Shown here piece by piece: positions 55,541-64,000 of a stretch of DNA of 64,000 bases. A program made the translations under genes and the position numbers. Position 1 is the first letter of the stretch; each line of letters starts with the position of its first letter. This stretch comes from Muribaculum gordoncarteri (lineage in GTDB: Bacteria; Bacteroidota; Bacteroidia; Bacteroidales; Muribaculaceae). The stretch lies in assembly GCF_004803695.1 (NCBI RefSeq), contig NZ_CP039393.1, positions 682,001-746,000 of the forward strand, given 5' to 3'. Under the pieces are notes generated by a model. It saw only the letters and a program-made list of their open reading frames with translations. It did not search any database and had not been told where the DNA came from.

Positions 55541-55573
55541 TGAGGTGGTCATCATTATGAGTTTGATACTTTG

Positions 55574-55602
55574 CAAAGTTAGTCATTTTGTCGTAAAATC
55601 AA
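55574..55602 (-). promoter_or_regulatory. Promoter for the GH127 group
   Basis: On the minus strand TTG (55602-55600) and TAACTTTG (55581-55574), 18 bases apart. It implies that the ATG at 55576 is not the start. Confidence 0.65.
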
Positions 55603-55635
55603 TAAGAGTGAGTGATAAAAGATTATGAAGGATTT

Positions 55636-55667
55636 TTTGTGGTTATAGATAATAATGCGTAAATTTG
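55636..55667 (+). promoter_or_regulatory. Promoter for the TPR/propeller gene
   Basis: TTTG (55636-55639) and TAAATTTG (55660-55667), 20 bases apart. The in-frame TTG at 55665 lies inside this promoter, so translation starts at ATG 55707. Confidence 0.8.
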
Positions 55668-55706
55668 AAGTCATTTTTGAAGGTATTTGTACAATCTGTT
55701 ATTAAT

Positions 55707-57110
55707 ATGTTATTTAGACAGTTACATAGATATATATTTTTGTCGTTTTTGTGTGTTGGCGCATTTGCCGGAGCAGTGACGCTTGACGAGGCCAAGGAGA
55801 TGTATCTTCAGGGCGACTTTGCCGGAGCGCTGCCGGTGTTTCAGGAAGCACTTGCGTCCAAGCCCAAGGATGCTTCGCTCAACCACTGGGTAGGGGTGTG
55901 CCTGATGCAGGAGGGGCGTGACGATGAGGCTGTGCCTCACTTGAAAATCGCCGACACCAAGGGCATTGCGGAGGCTCCGCGTTATCTTGCCGAGATCGCT
56001 TTCCGCAAATATGATTTCGAGGGAGCCGAGAGTTACATAGCAAAGTATGAGAAGGCGCTGAAGAAGTCACGCAAGACGATGCCCGAGGGCGCACAGGCGA
56101 TGATTGACCGCATCGACCTTGCAAAGACGATGCTCGATCGCGTGGAGCGTATCGTGATAATCGACAGTGTGACTGTGGACAAGGAGGATTTCTTCAGGGC
56201 CTATAGGCTGACTCCTGAAAGCGGATCGCTCAACACGGCCGAAGTGCTCCCCGAGGGAGTGGAGGCCGCTTATCCCACAGTTGTGTATATGCCCGAAACC
56301 CGCACCTCGATGACCTGGGCGGCTCCCGACTCGCTTGAAAACTACGTGCTTGTGTCGTCAAATCAGCTGTTTGACGGCTCATGGGAGAAGCCGTCACCGC
56401 TTCCCGGTGCATTGAGCGACAGCGGCGACAGCAACTTCCCGTTCTTCATGTCGGACGGCGTTACGCTATACTATGCCAACGACGGAGATGAATCGATAGG
56501 AGGTTACGACATATTCATATCGCGAAAGGGCGAGGACGGATTTCTCCAGCCTCAGAACATAGGTATGCCCTATAACTCGCCTTATGACGACTATATGCTT
56601 GCCATTGACGAGGTGACGGGTGTTGGCTGGTGGGCCACCGACCGCAATCGCATCGGCGACATGATAACGATATATAAGTTCATACCTTCGGACCTGCGCA
56701 ACAACTATCCGGTTGACGAGGAGGGGCTTGCCGCCAAGGCCATGATAACCGATTACCGCTCGACATGGGAGGAGGGAAAGGACTATTCCGACCTGCTTGA
56801 GGCGATAAACGAGATTGACCCCGACAAGAAGGTGAAGGTCGGCGATTTCCGCTTTGCGCTGCCCGGCGGTCGCATATACACCTCATGGGACGACTTCAAG
56901 AGCCCGCGTGCCAAGGAGCTGATGGAGCAGTATGTGGAGAGTGAAAAGAATTTTGCCGACAAGCTGTCAAAGCTTGCCCGACTGCGCGATAACTACCGTA
57001 ACGGCAACACCGAGGCTTCGGCTGCTATATTGAAGCTGGAAAAACAGATAGATGCCGACCGCACAACGTTGCGCAAGCTTGCCAACGAGGTGATAAAGGC
57101 CGAGAATTGA
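55707..57110 (+). CDS. TPR and PD40-type beta-propeller protein, secreted
   Basis: A 467-residue protein. Signal peptide MLFRQLHRYIFLSFLCVG, then two or three TPR-like helices (about 25-115; EMYLQGDFAGALPVFQEALA), a WD40/PD40-like segment (about 215-310; SNFPFFMSDGVTLYYANDGD, GYDIFISRK) and a charged helical C-terminus (about 390-467). This layout resembles Bacteroidota proteins near OmpA/gliding-type envelope systems but lacks the OmpA domain. Function unknown. Confidence 0.78.
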   Translation: MLFRQLHRYIFLSFLCVGAFAGAVTLDEAKEMYLQGDFAGALPVFQEALASKPKDASLNHWVGVCLMQEGRDDEAVPHLKIADTKGIAEAPRYLAEIAFRKYDFEGAESYIAKYEKALKKSRKTMPEGAQAMIDRIDLAKTMLDRVERIVIIDSVTVDKEDFFRAYRLTPESGSLNTAEVLPEGVEAAYPTVVYMPETRTSMTWAAPDSLENYVLVSSNQLFDGSWEKPSPLPGALSDSGDSNFPFFMSDGVTLYYANDGDESIGGYDIFISRKGEDGFLQPQNIGMPYNSPYDDYMLAIDEVTGVGWWATDRNRIGDMITIYKFIPSDLRNNYPVDEEGLAAKAMITDYRSTWEEGKDYSDLLEAINEIDPDKKVKVGDFRFALPGGRIYTSWDDFKSPRAKELMEQYVESEKNFADKLSKLARLRDNYRNGNTEASAAILKLEKQIDADRTTLRKLANEVIKAEN

Positions 57111-57192
57111 TTGCTGCGTGTCGCTTGACGACTGACGCTTGTCGGTGGATGGCGATGTGTTATTTTTACAATGGAATAAAGTAATAAACGAT

Positions 57193-58629
57193 ATGACATT
57201 ATTTTTAATAGCGCTTGCCATACTTGTGGGAGGCTATTTCATTTACGGAACATTGATGGAGAGGGTCATAGGATGTGACCCCCGAAGAGAGATGCCCTGC
57301 TACACCAAGCAGGACGGTGTCGACTACATTCCCATGGCTACATGGCGAGTGTTTCTGATTCAATTTCTTAATATAGCCGGCCTCGGACCGATATTCGGAG
57401 CCATAATGGGCGTTATGTTCGGCCCCGCGGCGTTTCTGTGGATTGTTTTGGGAACAATCTTCGCCGGAGCTGTGCATGACTTCCTGTCGGGCGTTATCTC
57501 GATAAGCTCCGATGGTGCCTCGCTTCCCGAGATTGTGGGCGAGCAGCTCGGTGTGGGCGTGAAGCAGCTCATGCGTGGCTTCTCGCTGCTGTTGATGATG
57601 CTTGTAGGAGCAGTGTTTGTGCTGACACCCGCCGGACTCATCGCTGACATGACTCCCGACTGGATGAATGTCAACTTCTGGATAGGAGCCATATTCCTAT
57701 ATTATATACTTGCAACTCTGCTACCCATCGACAAGCTGATAGGCAATCTCTATCCGGTATTCGGATTTGCGTTACTTTTCATGGCTGCCGGAATAATGGG
57801 CGTTCTCCTATTTGGTGATGTCACGATACCCGACGGAGTGTCGGAGGGCTTTTACAACCGCTCGGCCAATGCCGACTCGATGCCCCTGTTCCCGATGATG
57901 TTTGTGTCAATAGCCTGTGGCGCGATATCGGGATTCCATGCCACACAGTCGCCCATGATGGCACGATGCCTCAAGAACGAGAAGCTTGCCCGTCCGGTGT
58001 TTTACGGAGCAATGGTGGCTGAGGGCATAGTAGCGCTGATATGGGCAGCTGCGGCGATTGCTTTCACCGGCGGATATGGCGAACTTGGCGAATACCTTGC
58101 CGAGAACGGCGGAACCGGCGGACTCGTGCATAACATATCGATAGAGTGGCTCGGTGCCTTCGGAGGAATGCTCGCCATACTCGGAGTTGTGGCCGCTCCC
58201 ATCTCGACTGGCGACACCGCACTGCGTTGTGCGCGACTCATAGCCGCCGACTTCATGCACTGCAACCAGAAGAGCATCGTAAGGCGTCTTGCCGTGTCGG
58301 TGCCAATTTTCGCCGTTACATTTTTTATAATGCAGGTTAATTTCGATGTGCTTTGGCGTTACTTCGCCTGGTGCAACCAGACACTTGCCGTGTTCACGCT
58401 ATGGGCCATCACCGTTTATCTTGCCCGCAACGGCAAGCTCTACTGGGTAACGCTGTTCCCGGCCATGTTCATGACCTGTGTGTGCACGACCTACATCCTT
58501 TTTGCTCCCGAGGGGCTTGGACTTGACTACATGCTGTCGCTCGGCATCGGCATCGCTGCCGCACTGCTGTGTGCCGTGACATTCGCCAAGTCGGCCTATG
58601 CAATCAAGGGGCGAATTACAGAATATTGA
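57193..58629 (+). CDS. cstA: Carbon starvation protein CstA-like transporter
   Basis: A 478-residue, about 13-helix membrane protein. ATG 57193 gives a membrane start (MTLFLIALAILVGGYFIYG). The conserved FLNIAGLGPIFGAIMG (about 57-72), GAVHDFLSGVIS (about 92-103), ATQSPMMARC (about 253-262) and STGDTALRCAR (about 338-348) are typical. CstA proteins take up peptides or pyruvate in starved cells. It is shorter than E. coli CstA (701), like other Bacteroidota forms. The next gene begins three bases after the stop. Confidence 0.92.
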   Translation: MTLFLIALAILVGGYFIYGTLMERVIGCDPRREMPCYTKQDGVDYIPMATWRVFLIQFLNIAGLGPIFGAIMGVMFGPAAFLWIVLGTIFAGAVHDFLSGVISISSDGASLPEIVGEQLGVGVKQLMRGFSLLLMMLVGAVFVLTPAGLIADMTPDWMNVNFWIGAIFLYYILATLLPIDKLIGNLYPVFGFALLFMAAGIMGVLLFGDVTIPDGVSEGFYNRSANADSMPLFPMMFVSIACGAISGFHATQSPMMARCLKNEKLARPVFYGAMVAEGIVALIWAAAAIAFTGGYGELGEYLAENGGTGGLVHNISIEWLGAFGGMLAILGVVAAPISTGDTALRCARLIAADFMHCNQKSIVRRLAVSVPIFAVTFFIMQVNFDVLWRYFAWCNQTLAVFTLWAITVYLARNGKLYWVTLFPAMFMTCVCTTYILFAPEGLGLDYMLSLGIGIAAALLCAVTFAKSAYAIKGRITEY

Positions 58630-58631
58630 TT

Positions 58632-59474
58632 ATGATTGATTTCAGTGCGATAATATCGACTACCGACCGCTATAATTTCCACAGTCACACTCAGTACTGC
58701 GACGGACGAGCCACGATGGAGGAGATGGTCAAGGCTGCCGTTGCCGACGGCTTTGAGCATTGGGGCTTTTCGCCTCACTCGCCTGTGCCTATCGAATCGC
58801 CGTGCAACATGTCGCACGACTCGGTAAAGGCTTATCTCGACGAGGTGACGCGCCTTAAAGAGGTGTATGGCGACCGAATATCGCTCTACGCCTCAATGGA
58901 GATAGATTATCTCGGGGCGGAGTGGGGACCGTCAAACCCCTATTTCGACAATCTCCCGCTTGACTACCGCATAGGGTCGGTGCATTTCGTGCCGAGCGCC
59001 GACGGGTTGATCGATGTCGACGGCAGCGAGGCCACGTTCATTAAGAAGATGGAGCGTTACTTCAATAACGACATACACTATGTGGTCAATTCATTCTACG
59101 ACGAATCCATAAAGATGGTCGAGGCAGGAGGATTTGACATAATAGGCCACTTCGACAAGATAGGGCGTAACGCTGCGGCCTTCAAGCCGGGAATCGAGAG
59201 CGAGTCATGGTATATCAGGCGTGTCAACGACCTGATCGATGCCATAATCGAGCGTGGCCCGGCGGTGGAGATAAACACCAAGGCGTGGAATGACGTGCGC
59301 CGACTTTTCCCCCGTGTCGATTATCTGCCGCGACTGTTTGACGCCGGAATAACCGTGATGGTGAACAGTGACGCCCATTATCCCGACAAAGTGGATGCCG
59401 GCCGAGCCACCGGACTGAAGGTGCTAAACAGATTAGAGGAAACAAGCATAAACAGCAACATATCATGCCAGTAA
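58632..59474 (+). CDS. PHP-domain histidinol-phosphatase-like phosphoesterase
   Basis: A 280-residue PHP protein. The metal motif FHSHTQYCDG (His17, His19), FSPHSP (about 49-54), HFDKIGR (about 178-184) and NSDAH (about 254-258) match HisK-type histidinol-phosphatases. No other histidine biosynthesis genes are near, so another phosphate ester is possible. It is coupled with cstA upstream and overlaps metA by 10 bases. Confidence 0.85.
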   Translation: MIDFSAIISTTDRYNFHSHTQYCDGRATMEEMVKAAVADGFEHWGFSPHSPVPIESPCNMSHDSVKAYLDEVTRLKEVYGDRISLYASMEIDYLGAEWGPSNPYFDNLPLDYRIGSVHFVPSADGLIDVDGSEATFIKKMERYFNNDIHYVVNSFYDESIKMVEAGGFDIIGHFDKIGRNAAAFKPGIESESWYIRRVNDLIDAIIERGPAVEINTKAWNDVRRLFPRVDYLPRLFDAGITVMVNSDAHYPDKVDAGRATGLKVLNRLEETSINSNISCQ

Positions 59475-60385
59475 GAGTTCCAGTACTATTGCCTGCCGTG
59501 GAAACACTGAAGGCTGAAAACATATTCGTGATAGACGAGCAGAGGGCTTCGTCGCAGGACATAAGACCGTTACGCATAGGCATTCTCAATCTGATGCCGC
59601 TGAAAATCATGACGGAAACCGACCTGCTGCGACTTATATCCAACACTCCGCTTCAGATAGAGCTTGACCTTATAGACACCTGCACCCACGTGTCACGTAA
59701 CACTCCGCGCGAACACATAGAGGAGTTCTACAAGACATTTGAGGACATAAGAAACCAGAATTACGACGGATTCATAATAACCGGTGCACCTGTCGAGAAG
59801 GTCGACTTTGAAGAGGTTGACTATTGGGACGAGCTGTGCGAGATTTTTGACTGGGCGCGCACCCACGTGACATCGACACTCTATATATGCTGGGCCGCAT
59901 TTGCCGGCCTCTATCATCACTACGGGGTGCCCAAGCGGGTTCTCGACCACAAGATATCGGGAGTGTTCCGTCACAAGCTTAACGACAACCGCAATCCGAT
60001 ATTCCGAGGATTTGACGACGAGTTCTATGTGCCTCACAGCCGCTTCAGCGAGGTGTTGCGCGAGGATGTTGAGCGTGTCGAGGGACTTGACATCATAGCC
60101 GAGAGCGAAGAGAGCGGCATCTACATGGTTATGGCACGCGGCGGCAGGGAGTTCTTCATAACCGGCCACTCGGAGTATTCGCCCAATACGCTTGACTTTG
60201 AGTATCGCCGTGACCTCGACAAGGGGATGAATCCCGACATACCGGCCCACTACTATATCGACGACGACCCGTCTAAGGGGCCGATCGTGCGTTGGCGCTC
60301 ACATGCCAACCTGCTGTTCAGCAACTGGTTGAACTACTTCGTATATCAGGAAACGCCCTACGACATACGTGACATACATCAGTGA
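59465..60385 (+). CDS. metA: Homoserine O-acetyltransferase (MetA family)
   Basis: A 306-residue class-I-amidotransferase-fold enzyme making O-acylhomoserine for methionine. Catalytic Cys142 is in YICWAA, and His235 and Glu237 in GHSEYS, at the same numbers as in characterised MetA. Residue 111 is Glu (TGAPVE). In this family Glu111 marks acetyl-CoA users and Gly111 succinyl-CoA users, so this protein should be an acetyltransferase despite the common name. Last gene before a terminator. Confidence 0.93.
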   Translation: MPVRVPVLLPAVETLKAENIFVIDEQRASSQDIRPLRIGILNLMPLKIMTETDLLRLISNTPLQIELDLIDTCTHVSRNTPREHIEEFYKTFEDIRNQNYDGFIITGAPVEKVDFEEVDYWDELCEIFDWARTHVTSTLYICWAAFAGLYHHYGVPKRVLDHKISGVFRHKLNDNRNPIFRGFDDEFYVPHSRFSEVLREDVERVEGLDIIAESEESGIYMVMARGGREFFITGHSEYSPNTLDFEYRRDLDKGMNPDIPAHYYIDDDPSKGPIVRWRSHANLLFSNWLNYFVYQETPYDIRDIHQ

Positions 60386-60410
60386 AGTCACGCTGATTCA
60401 CTATGAAATA

Positions 60411-60448
60411 AAAAAGCTCACTGAAGCACAGGCTTCGGTGAGCTTTTT
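60411..60448 (+). terminator. Terminator after metA
   Basis: AAAAAGCTCACTGAAGC pairs with GCTTCGGTGAGCTTTTT (one G-U pair) around a 4-base loop, with the T-run included. It may also serve the convergent redoxin-like gene, which ends at 60451. Confidence 0.85.
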
Positions 60449-60450
60449 AC

Positions 60451-60963
60451 TTAATCGCATGTAAGTTGTGTCAAGGTTTGTTCTGTCGGGTTTTTCGCAA
60501 CAATTCGGCCTGAAGGGTCGATGAGGAAAGATTGCATACCCGATTCGAGGTGATAATCATTGATTAATTGATTTGCACGATTTCCCTCGATGTGAAATTG
60601 TGTTTCCGCACTAAGACCATCTCTACGCACTATCTCACGAAAGAGGCGCTCACTACGGTCCATATTGACCGATAAGAGATGGAATCGTTCTGCCGACTGT
60701 CCATCATTAAGCTTCTGCTCAATAGCAGTGTATTGCTTTCCGGCTATACGCGACGGCGCGTCGCTTGACGACCAGAATTGCAGAAGCACCCAGTGTCCCC
60801 TCATGTCATCGAGCGAAACAACCGAATCGTTACGCTCGACCTTGAATATCGGAGCCTGGAATCCCTTCACGCCGTCGATGGCGTTGTTGGTGGCTGCCGA
60901 GCCGAGGAGAAGCAGAACGGCGAAGAACACAATAATAGACATTGTTTTCTTCATTACGTTCAT
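60451..60963 (-). CDS. Redoxin (AhpC/TlpA-fold) protein lacking the active-site cysteines
   Basis: A 170-residue protein with an N-terminal hydrophobic signal/anchor (about 8-25) and a thioredoxin-like fold: GVKGFQAPIF, LDDMRGHWVLLQFW, SVNMDRSERLF and MQSFLIDPSGRIVAKNP align with TlpA/ResA proteins. The usual FWASWCPPC is FWSSSDAPS here, so both cysteines (positions 68 and 71) are Asp and Ser. It cannot act as a normal disulfide reductase; a chaperone or binding role is inference. ATG 60954 is a possible alternative start. Confidence 0.82.
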   Translation of the reverse strand: MNVMKKTMSIIVFFAVLLLLGSAATNNAIDGVKGFQAPIFKVERNDSVVSLDDMRGHWVLLQFWSSSDAPSRIAGKQYTAIEQKLNDGQSAERFHLLSVNMDRSERLFREIVRRDGLSAETQFHIEGNRANQLINDYHLESGMQSFLIDPSGRIVAKNPTEQTLTQLTCD

Positions 60964-61076
60964 TTAAAATTACTACTACGAAATCCTGAACTGTTAAAAT
61001 TTTGAGTCGAATTTCGTTGCCGATTTTCGGCATCAGTTAACCTCTGTCAACCGAATGATAAACAATTTCATCGCCA

Positions 61077-61108
61077 CAAAGTTAGTGCTTATGAACGAGA
61101 ATGACAAA
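61077..61108 (-). promoter_or_regulatory. Promoter for the redoxin-like gene
   Basis: On the minus strand TTTG (61108-61105) and TAACTTTG (61084-61077) are 20 bases apart, an exact consensus match. The transcript leader would be about 105 bases. Confidence 0.75.
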
Positions 61109-61463
61109 TTTTAAGCGTTCACAGCCATGGGTTTAGCTGTCGGTGACGCTTGGAAACCCTTTGGTTATGCGGTTTTCGAGCTATTGTTAAATAGTTATAA
61201 AACTATGTTTTGCAACATGCCGAATGGCGCAAAAATGGCAAATTCCGGCTTGAAAAACGGTTGTGATTCATGCCGTCGAAAAGCGTTATTTCGATGAAAA
61301 AATCATGTTTCATGAAGCGATAACGGGGCGTCGCAGTGTTAATCATGTTAACCGCACGTAACTGAAAAATGATAAATAAGATGAAAATATGTTTAAACAA
61401 ATGTGGTGAAAGCGGTGTTTTTATTTTTGTAATTCGGGTGAGTTCCCTAAAATAATATGCTTT
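61109..61463. other. Gene-free interval before the porin gene
   Basis: AT-rich interval between the redoxin-like gene's promoter and the porin. I see no gene, tRNA or hairpin terminator. TATTTTTG at 61432-61439 matches the -7 element for the porin, 25 bases before its ATG; the -33 element is not clear. Confidence 0.5.
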
Positions 61464-62762
61464 ATGAATATTAGATTATTGTCAATTTTATTGTTTTGTT
61501 CGCTTTCGTTGTCGATGATGGCTATAAGCCCTTCGGAAAAGCAGGTAAAAGAGTTGCAGAAAAGCCACCGTATAATAACTTTCGGCGACGGACTTGAAGC
61601 AGATTCTGTGACTAAATTGAATATGATCAATCAGTTTTATTATGATCAATTTAGAAACTTCCAGGACCCTCTGGCACCATATTTCATGCTTATGAGCAAG
61701 GATGCGCAGCTTGCCATGGGTATAGGTGGCGTGGTGAGAATGAGAGGATGGTATGATTGGGGCGGAGCGTTGAACAGCAGCGCTTTTGCTCCCTATGATA
61801 TATCGATACCCACCAATCCTGCGCGTGACCGCTGGCTTGGAAGCACTCCTTCGGGAACGGCATTCTTTGTTAGAGTCATAGGACACGACAAGAAATACGG
61901 CAATTATCAGTTATATATCGAGGCCAATTTCAACGGATACAGTTCGCGTGACTTCCACCTGAAGAAGGCCTACGTTCAGTATAATGACTGGACGCTCGGT
62001 TATGCCAACTCGTCGTTCAGCGACCCGTCGGCACAGCCGCCTACAGTTGATGCACAGGGCCCCAACTCAGAGATAAGCGACACCAACGTGTTGTTGCGCT
62101 GGATGCGTACGTTCAAGACCAATTGGGTTGTGGCCGCCTCGATCGAGAGTCCCGACGCTCAGGTCGATGCCGACGGTACCACAACATCGACACGAAGCAA
62201 CTATCTGCCTAATTTTGCAGCATTCGGTCAGTATGAATGGGGTGCGGGTCAGCACATAAGACTTTCGGGAATCATACGCGGACTTCCTTACCGTGACCTC
62301 GTAAACGGCACAAACCACACTGTAGTGGGTTGGGGCGCACACGTAAGCTCCATCTTCAGGGTGGTGGATCCGTTGACCGTATACGCATCGTTCAATGCAG
62401 GCAAGGGCTATCAGAGCCTTACCAACGACCTGCAGATGACGCCGCTCGACTTGATTGACGACCCCGACACGAAGGGCAAGATGTATGCTCCGTTCAGCCT
62501 TGGATGGTATGGCGCACTACAGTATCATTTCCGTCCCAATCTATTCTCGACGATCATGTTCAGCGAGATGCGCTTCCTTCCGAAGCAGGAGATGGCCGAC
62601 ATGACCTATAAATACGGATTGTATGCAACGGCCAATGTGTTCTGGAATCCCACACCACGCGTGCAGTTTGGTGCAGAGGTGAATCTGGGCAAGCGTCAAA
62701 ACAACGACGGACAGCACCGCTGGGCACGCCGCGCATGCCTGATGGCCCAGTTCTCGTTCTGA
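61464..62762 (+). CDS. DcaP-like trimeric outer-membrane porin
   Basis: A 432-residue outer-membrane protein: signal peptide ends about residue 20, a short N-terminal coiled/helical part (SEKQVKELQKSHRI) precedes a 16-stranded-type barrel ending in LMAQFSF, with the C-terminal aromatic residue used for barrel assembly. AYVQYNDWTLGYANSSFSDP and GPNSEIS match the DcaP porin family, which takes up small anions or dicarboxylates. Substrate not shown. Single gene followed by rnpB. Confidence 0.8.
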   Translation: MNIRLLSILLFCSLSLSMMAISPSEKQVKELQKSHRIITFGDGLEADSVTKLNMINQFYYDQFRNFQDPLAPYFMLMSKDAQLAMGIGGVVRMRGWYDWGGALNSSAFAPYDISIPTNPARDRWLGSTPSGTAFFVRVIGHDKKYGNYQLYIEANFNGYSSRDFHLKKAYVQYNDWTLGYANSSFSDPSAQPPTVDAQGPNSEISDTNVLLRWMRTFKTNWVVAASIESPDAQVDADGTTTSTRSNYLPNFAAFGQYEWGAGQHIRLSGIIRGLPYRDLVNGTNHTVVGWGAHVSSIFRVVDPLTVYASFNAGKGYQSLTNDLQMTPLDLIDDPDTKGKMYAPFSLGWYGALQYHFRPNLFSTIMFSEMRFLPKQEMADMTYKYGLYATANVFWNPTPRVQFGAEVNLGKRQNNDGQHRWARRACLMAQFSF

Positions 62763-62767
62763 TTTAT

Positions 62768-62798
62768 TTTGCAATGTGTGGAAATTAGCGTAACTTTG
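62768..62798 (+). promoter_or_regulatory. rnpB promoter
   Basis: TTTG (62768-62771) and TAACTTTG (62791-62798) are 19 bases apart, an exact Bacteroidota promoter, placing the RNA start at about 62804-62808. The TTTG lies just past the porin stop. Confidence 0.8.
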
Positions 62799-62807
62799 TC
62801 ACACTAC

Positions 62808-63222
62808 AAGCCGAGCGGGACGGTCGGTCGCTTGTCGACTACGAGAGCGACAAGAGGAAAGTCCGGGCAACATAGAGCACCATAGTTCTTAACGGGAACC
62901 TATCGGTGACGGTAGAGTAGCGTGACAGAAAATAACCGCCGCCGCCTGTTACGGATTGCAATATATCCGCAGCATGCGGCGGTAAGGGTGAAAAGGCGAG
63001 GCAAGAGCTCACCGGGACCGGCAGCGATGTCGGTCGCCGCACGCCTTATGGGTTGCAAGGTCAAGTATACCGGCATTTAAGGGTTGCTCGCCCATTGCCG
63101 GGGGGTAGACTGCTCAAGCCGCGTGGCGACATGCGGATTAGATAAATGACCGACCATGCAAAAGGCGAGAATATCGAGTCAATTGCATGACATAACCCGG
63201 CTTACAGCCCCGCTCGGCTTTT
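62808..63222 (+). ncRNA. rnpB: RNase P RNA, bacterial type A
   Basis: A catalytic RNA that trims 5' ends of pre-tRNAs. The universal core is visible: GAGGAAAGTCCGGGC near 62854 (5' side of P4) and ACATAACCCGGCTTAC near 63190-63205 (3' side of P4). The ends pair as AAGCCGAGCGGG (62808-62819) with CCCGCTCGGCTT (63209-63220), forming P1, which is followed by TTTTATTTT and so doubles as terminator. Length is about 415 bases. Exact ends are estimated from the P1 helix and promoter. Confidence 0.95.
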
Positions 63223-63249
63223 TTATTTTCAATTTAGAAAGATTTGTTG

Positions 63250-63257
63250 TAGATTTG
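63250..63257 (+). promoter_or_regulatory. -7 element for the last gene
   Basis: TAGATTTG fits TAnnTTTG and lies 26 bases before the ATG at 63283. The -33 element is not clear. Confidence 0.5.
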
Positions 63258-63282
63258 TGGGGAAACCAATCAGCATTCAATT

Positions 63283-64000
63283 ATGAAAATCAATCGATTA
63301 TTCATTGCTGCAGCTTTGGCTGTAGCATCGCAGCTTAGCACTGAGGCTGCCGAAGTAAAAACAATTGAAACGCCCCGCATGAAAGTCTATCTTCCCGATG
63401 CCGACAAAGCTACCGGACGAGCAGTGCTTGCCTGCCCGGGTGGTGCCTACATCATGCTTTCAAACAGCCATGAAGGACACAAGTGGGCTCCGTTTTTCAA
63501 CGATCTCGGCATAGCATACGCCGTAGTCGACTACAATTTGCCCAAAGGCAATCACAAGATTCCCATAGGAGAGGCTCAGGCCGCCATGAAGGTGCTGCGT
63601 GACAGTGCCGAGGTGTGGCATCTCAATCCGAAGGACATAGGTATCATGGGCTCGTCGGCCGGAGGTCATCTTGCATCGACTGTGGCCACTCACTACGATG
63701 CATCGACGCGCCCCGACTTCCAGATTCTGTTCTATCCCGTAATCACGATGGATAAGTCGTACACCCATATGGGAAGTCACGACAATCTACTTGGCGAGAA
63801 TGCTTCGCCCGAGCTTGAGGTGGAGTTTTCAAATGAAAAGCAGGTAACGCCCGACACTCCGCGCGCATTCATTGCATTCAGCGACGATGACAATGTGGTG
63901 TCGCCGCTTAACGGCACAAGCTACTACAACAGCCTTCACAAGGCCGGTGTGCCCGCAGTGCTTCACATTTATCCTTCGGGAGGTCACGGCTGGGGTTGCC
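63283..64000 (+). CDS. Secreted alpha/beta-hydrolase (esterase), truncated by the window end
   Basis: The first 239 residues of a secreted esterase. Signal peptide ends at about residue 22. The oxyanion block CPGGAYI is at about 51-57, the nucleophile GSSAGGH gives Ser125, the acid is in FSDDDNVVSP (Asp202 or Asp203), and the His is in PSGGHGWG (His235). This is the layout of acetylxylan/BD-FAE-type carbohydrate esterases. The 3' end is outside the window, though the catalytic triad is complete. The start ATG has a promoter-like element upstream. Confidence 0.85.
   Translation, partial: MKINRLFIAAALAVASQLSTEAAEVKTIETPRMKVYLPDADKATGRAVLACPGGAYIMLSNSHEGHKWAPFFNDLGIAYAVVDYNLPKGNHKIPIGEAQAAMKVLRDSAEVWHLNPKDIGIMGSSAGGHLASTVATHYDASTRPDFQILFYPVITMDKSYTHMGSHDNLLGENASPELEVEFSNEKQVTPDTPRAFIAFSDDDNVVSPLNGTSYYNSLHKAGVPAVLHIYPSGGHGWGC

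Noticed and set aside
57111-57192. Repeated CGCTTGACGACTGACGCTTGT-like words before cstA
   Set aside because: Short and imperfect, with no other copy noticed; likely chance or non-functional.

Overview
The window is a stretch of chromosome from a member of the Bacteroidales, most likely a gut Muribaculaceae (Duncaniella/Muribaculum-like) bacterium; the family-level call is inference. Supporting signs are many promoters of the Bacteroidota type (TTTG, about 19-21 bases, then TAnnTTTG), GLPGLI proteins, SusC-like outer-membrane proteins, an Rnf complex preceded by RseC, a menaquinone cluster, a class II ribonucleotide reductase, GH127 and GH2 glycosidases, and a 1123-residue SecA. Genes are dense, and no phage, CRISPR array, tRNA or rRNA was seen. 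One RNA gene, rnpB, lies near the right end.

Region by region: 0-3.2 kb holds the tail of a SPOR-domain protein (probably an amidase), an MCE/MlaD lipid-transport protein, dnaA, and a small protein ending in a beta-clamp-like motif (QLSLF). 3.3-12.8 kb holds an M16 zinc peptidase, a nitroreductase, B12-dependent nrdJ and a CBM20-bearing 4-alpha-glucanotransferase. 12.8-18.4 kb is the accessory part: a remnant of a DUF1016 nuclease, a small repeat structure, a frameshifted GLPGLI gene, a TonB-receptor-like outer-membrane protein, a RAYT transposase, an intact GLPGLI gene, and four copies of a REP palindrome inside coding sequence. 18.5-22.8 kb has a split chromate transporter, folC, ridA and a YihY protein.

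22.9-32.4 kb runs fur, purA, DUF1015, rseC, rnfBCDGEA and then a Crp-family regulator. Rnf couples ferredoxin oxidation to NAD reduction and ion pumping. 32.4-35.2 kb is menB-menC-menE (menaquinone) on the minus strand. 35.3-40.3 kb is a co-directional minus-strand group (two RyR-domain proteins, an esterase, a TrmH-type RNA methylase, a beta-galactosidase) ending at a strong terminator. 41-50.2 kb holds, in transcription order, secA, prolyl oligopeptidase, a lipoprotein, murB and a PhnP-like hydrolase, with a META lipoprotein further on. 50.3-55.5 kb is an overlapping GH127 / DUF4105 / AlkP-like group.

55.7-60.4 kb on the plus strand holds a TPR/beta-propeller protein, cstA, a PHP phosphatase and metA. 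A redoxin-like protein without cysteines, a DcaP-like porin, rnpB and a truncated alpha/beta hydrolase close the window.

The most interesting signals are: (1) the RAYT whose own open reading frame carries two inverted REP palindromes with GTAG feet, plus two identical REP copies read in different frames in the adjacent outer-membrane gene; (2) the small protein after dnaA with a clamp-binding-like C-terminus; (3) DnaA-box-like sites in repeats upstream of nrdJ; (4) an alkaline-phosphatase-superfamily protein that seems to have lost its catalytic residues; (5) tandem small RyR-domain genes.
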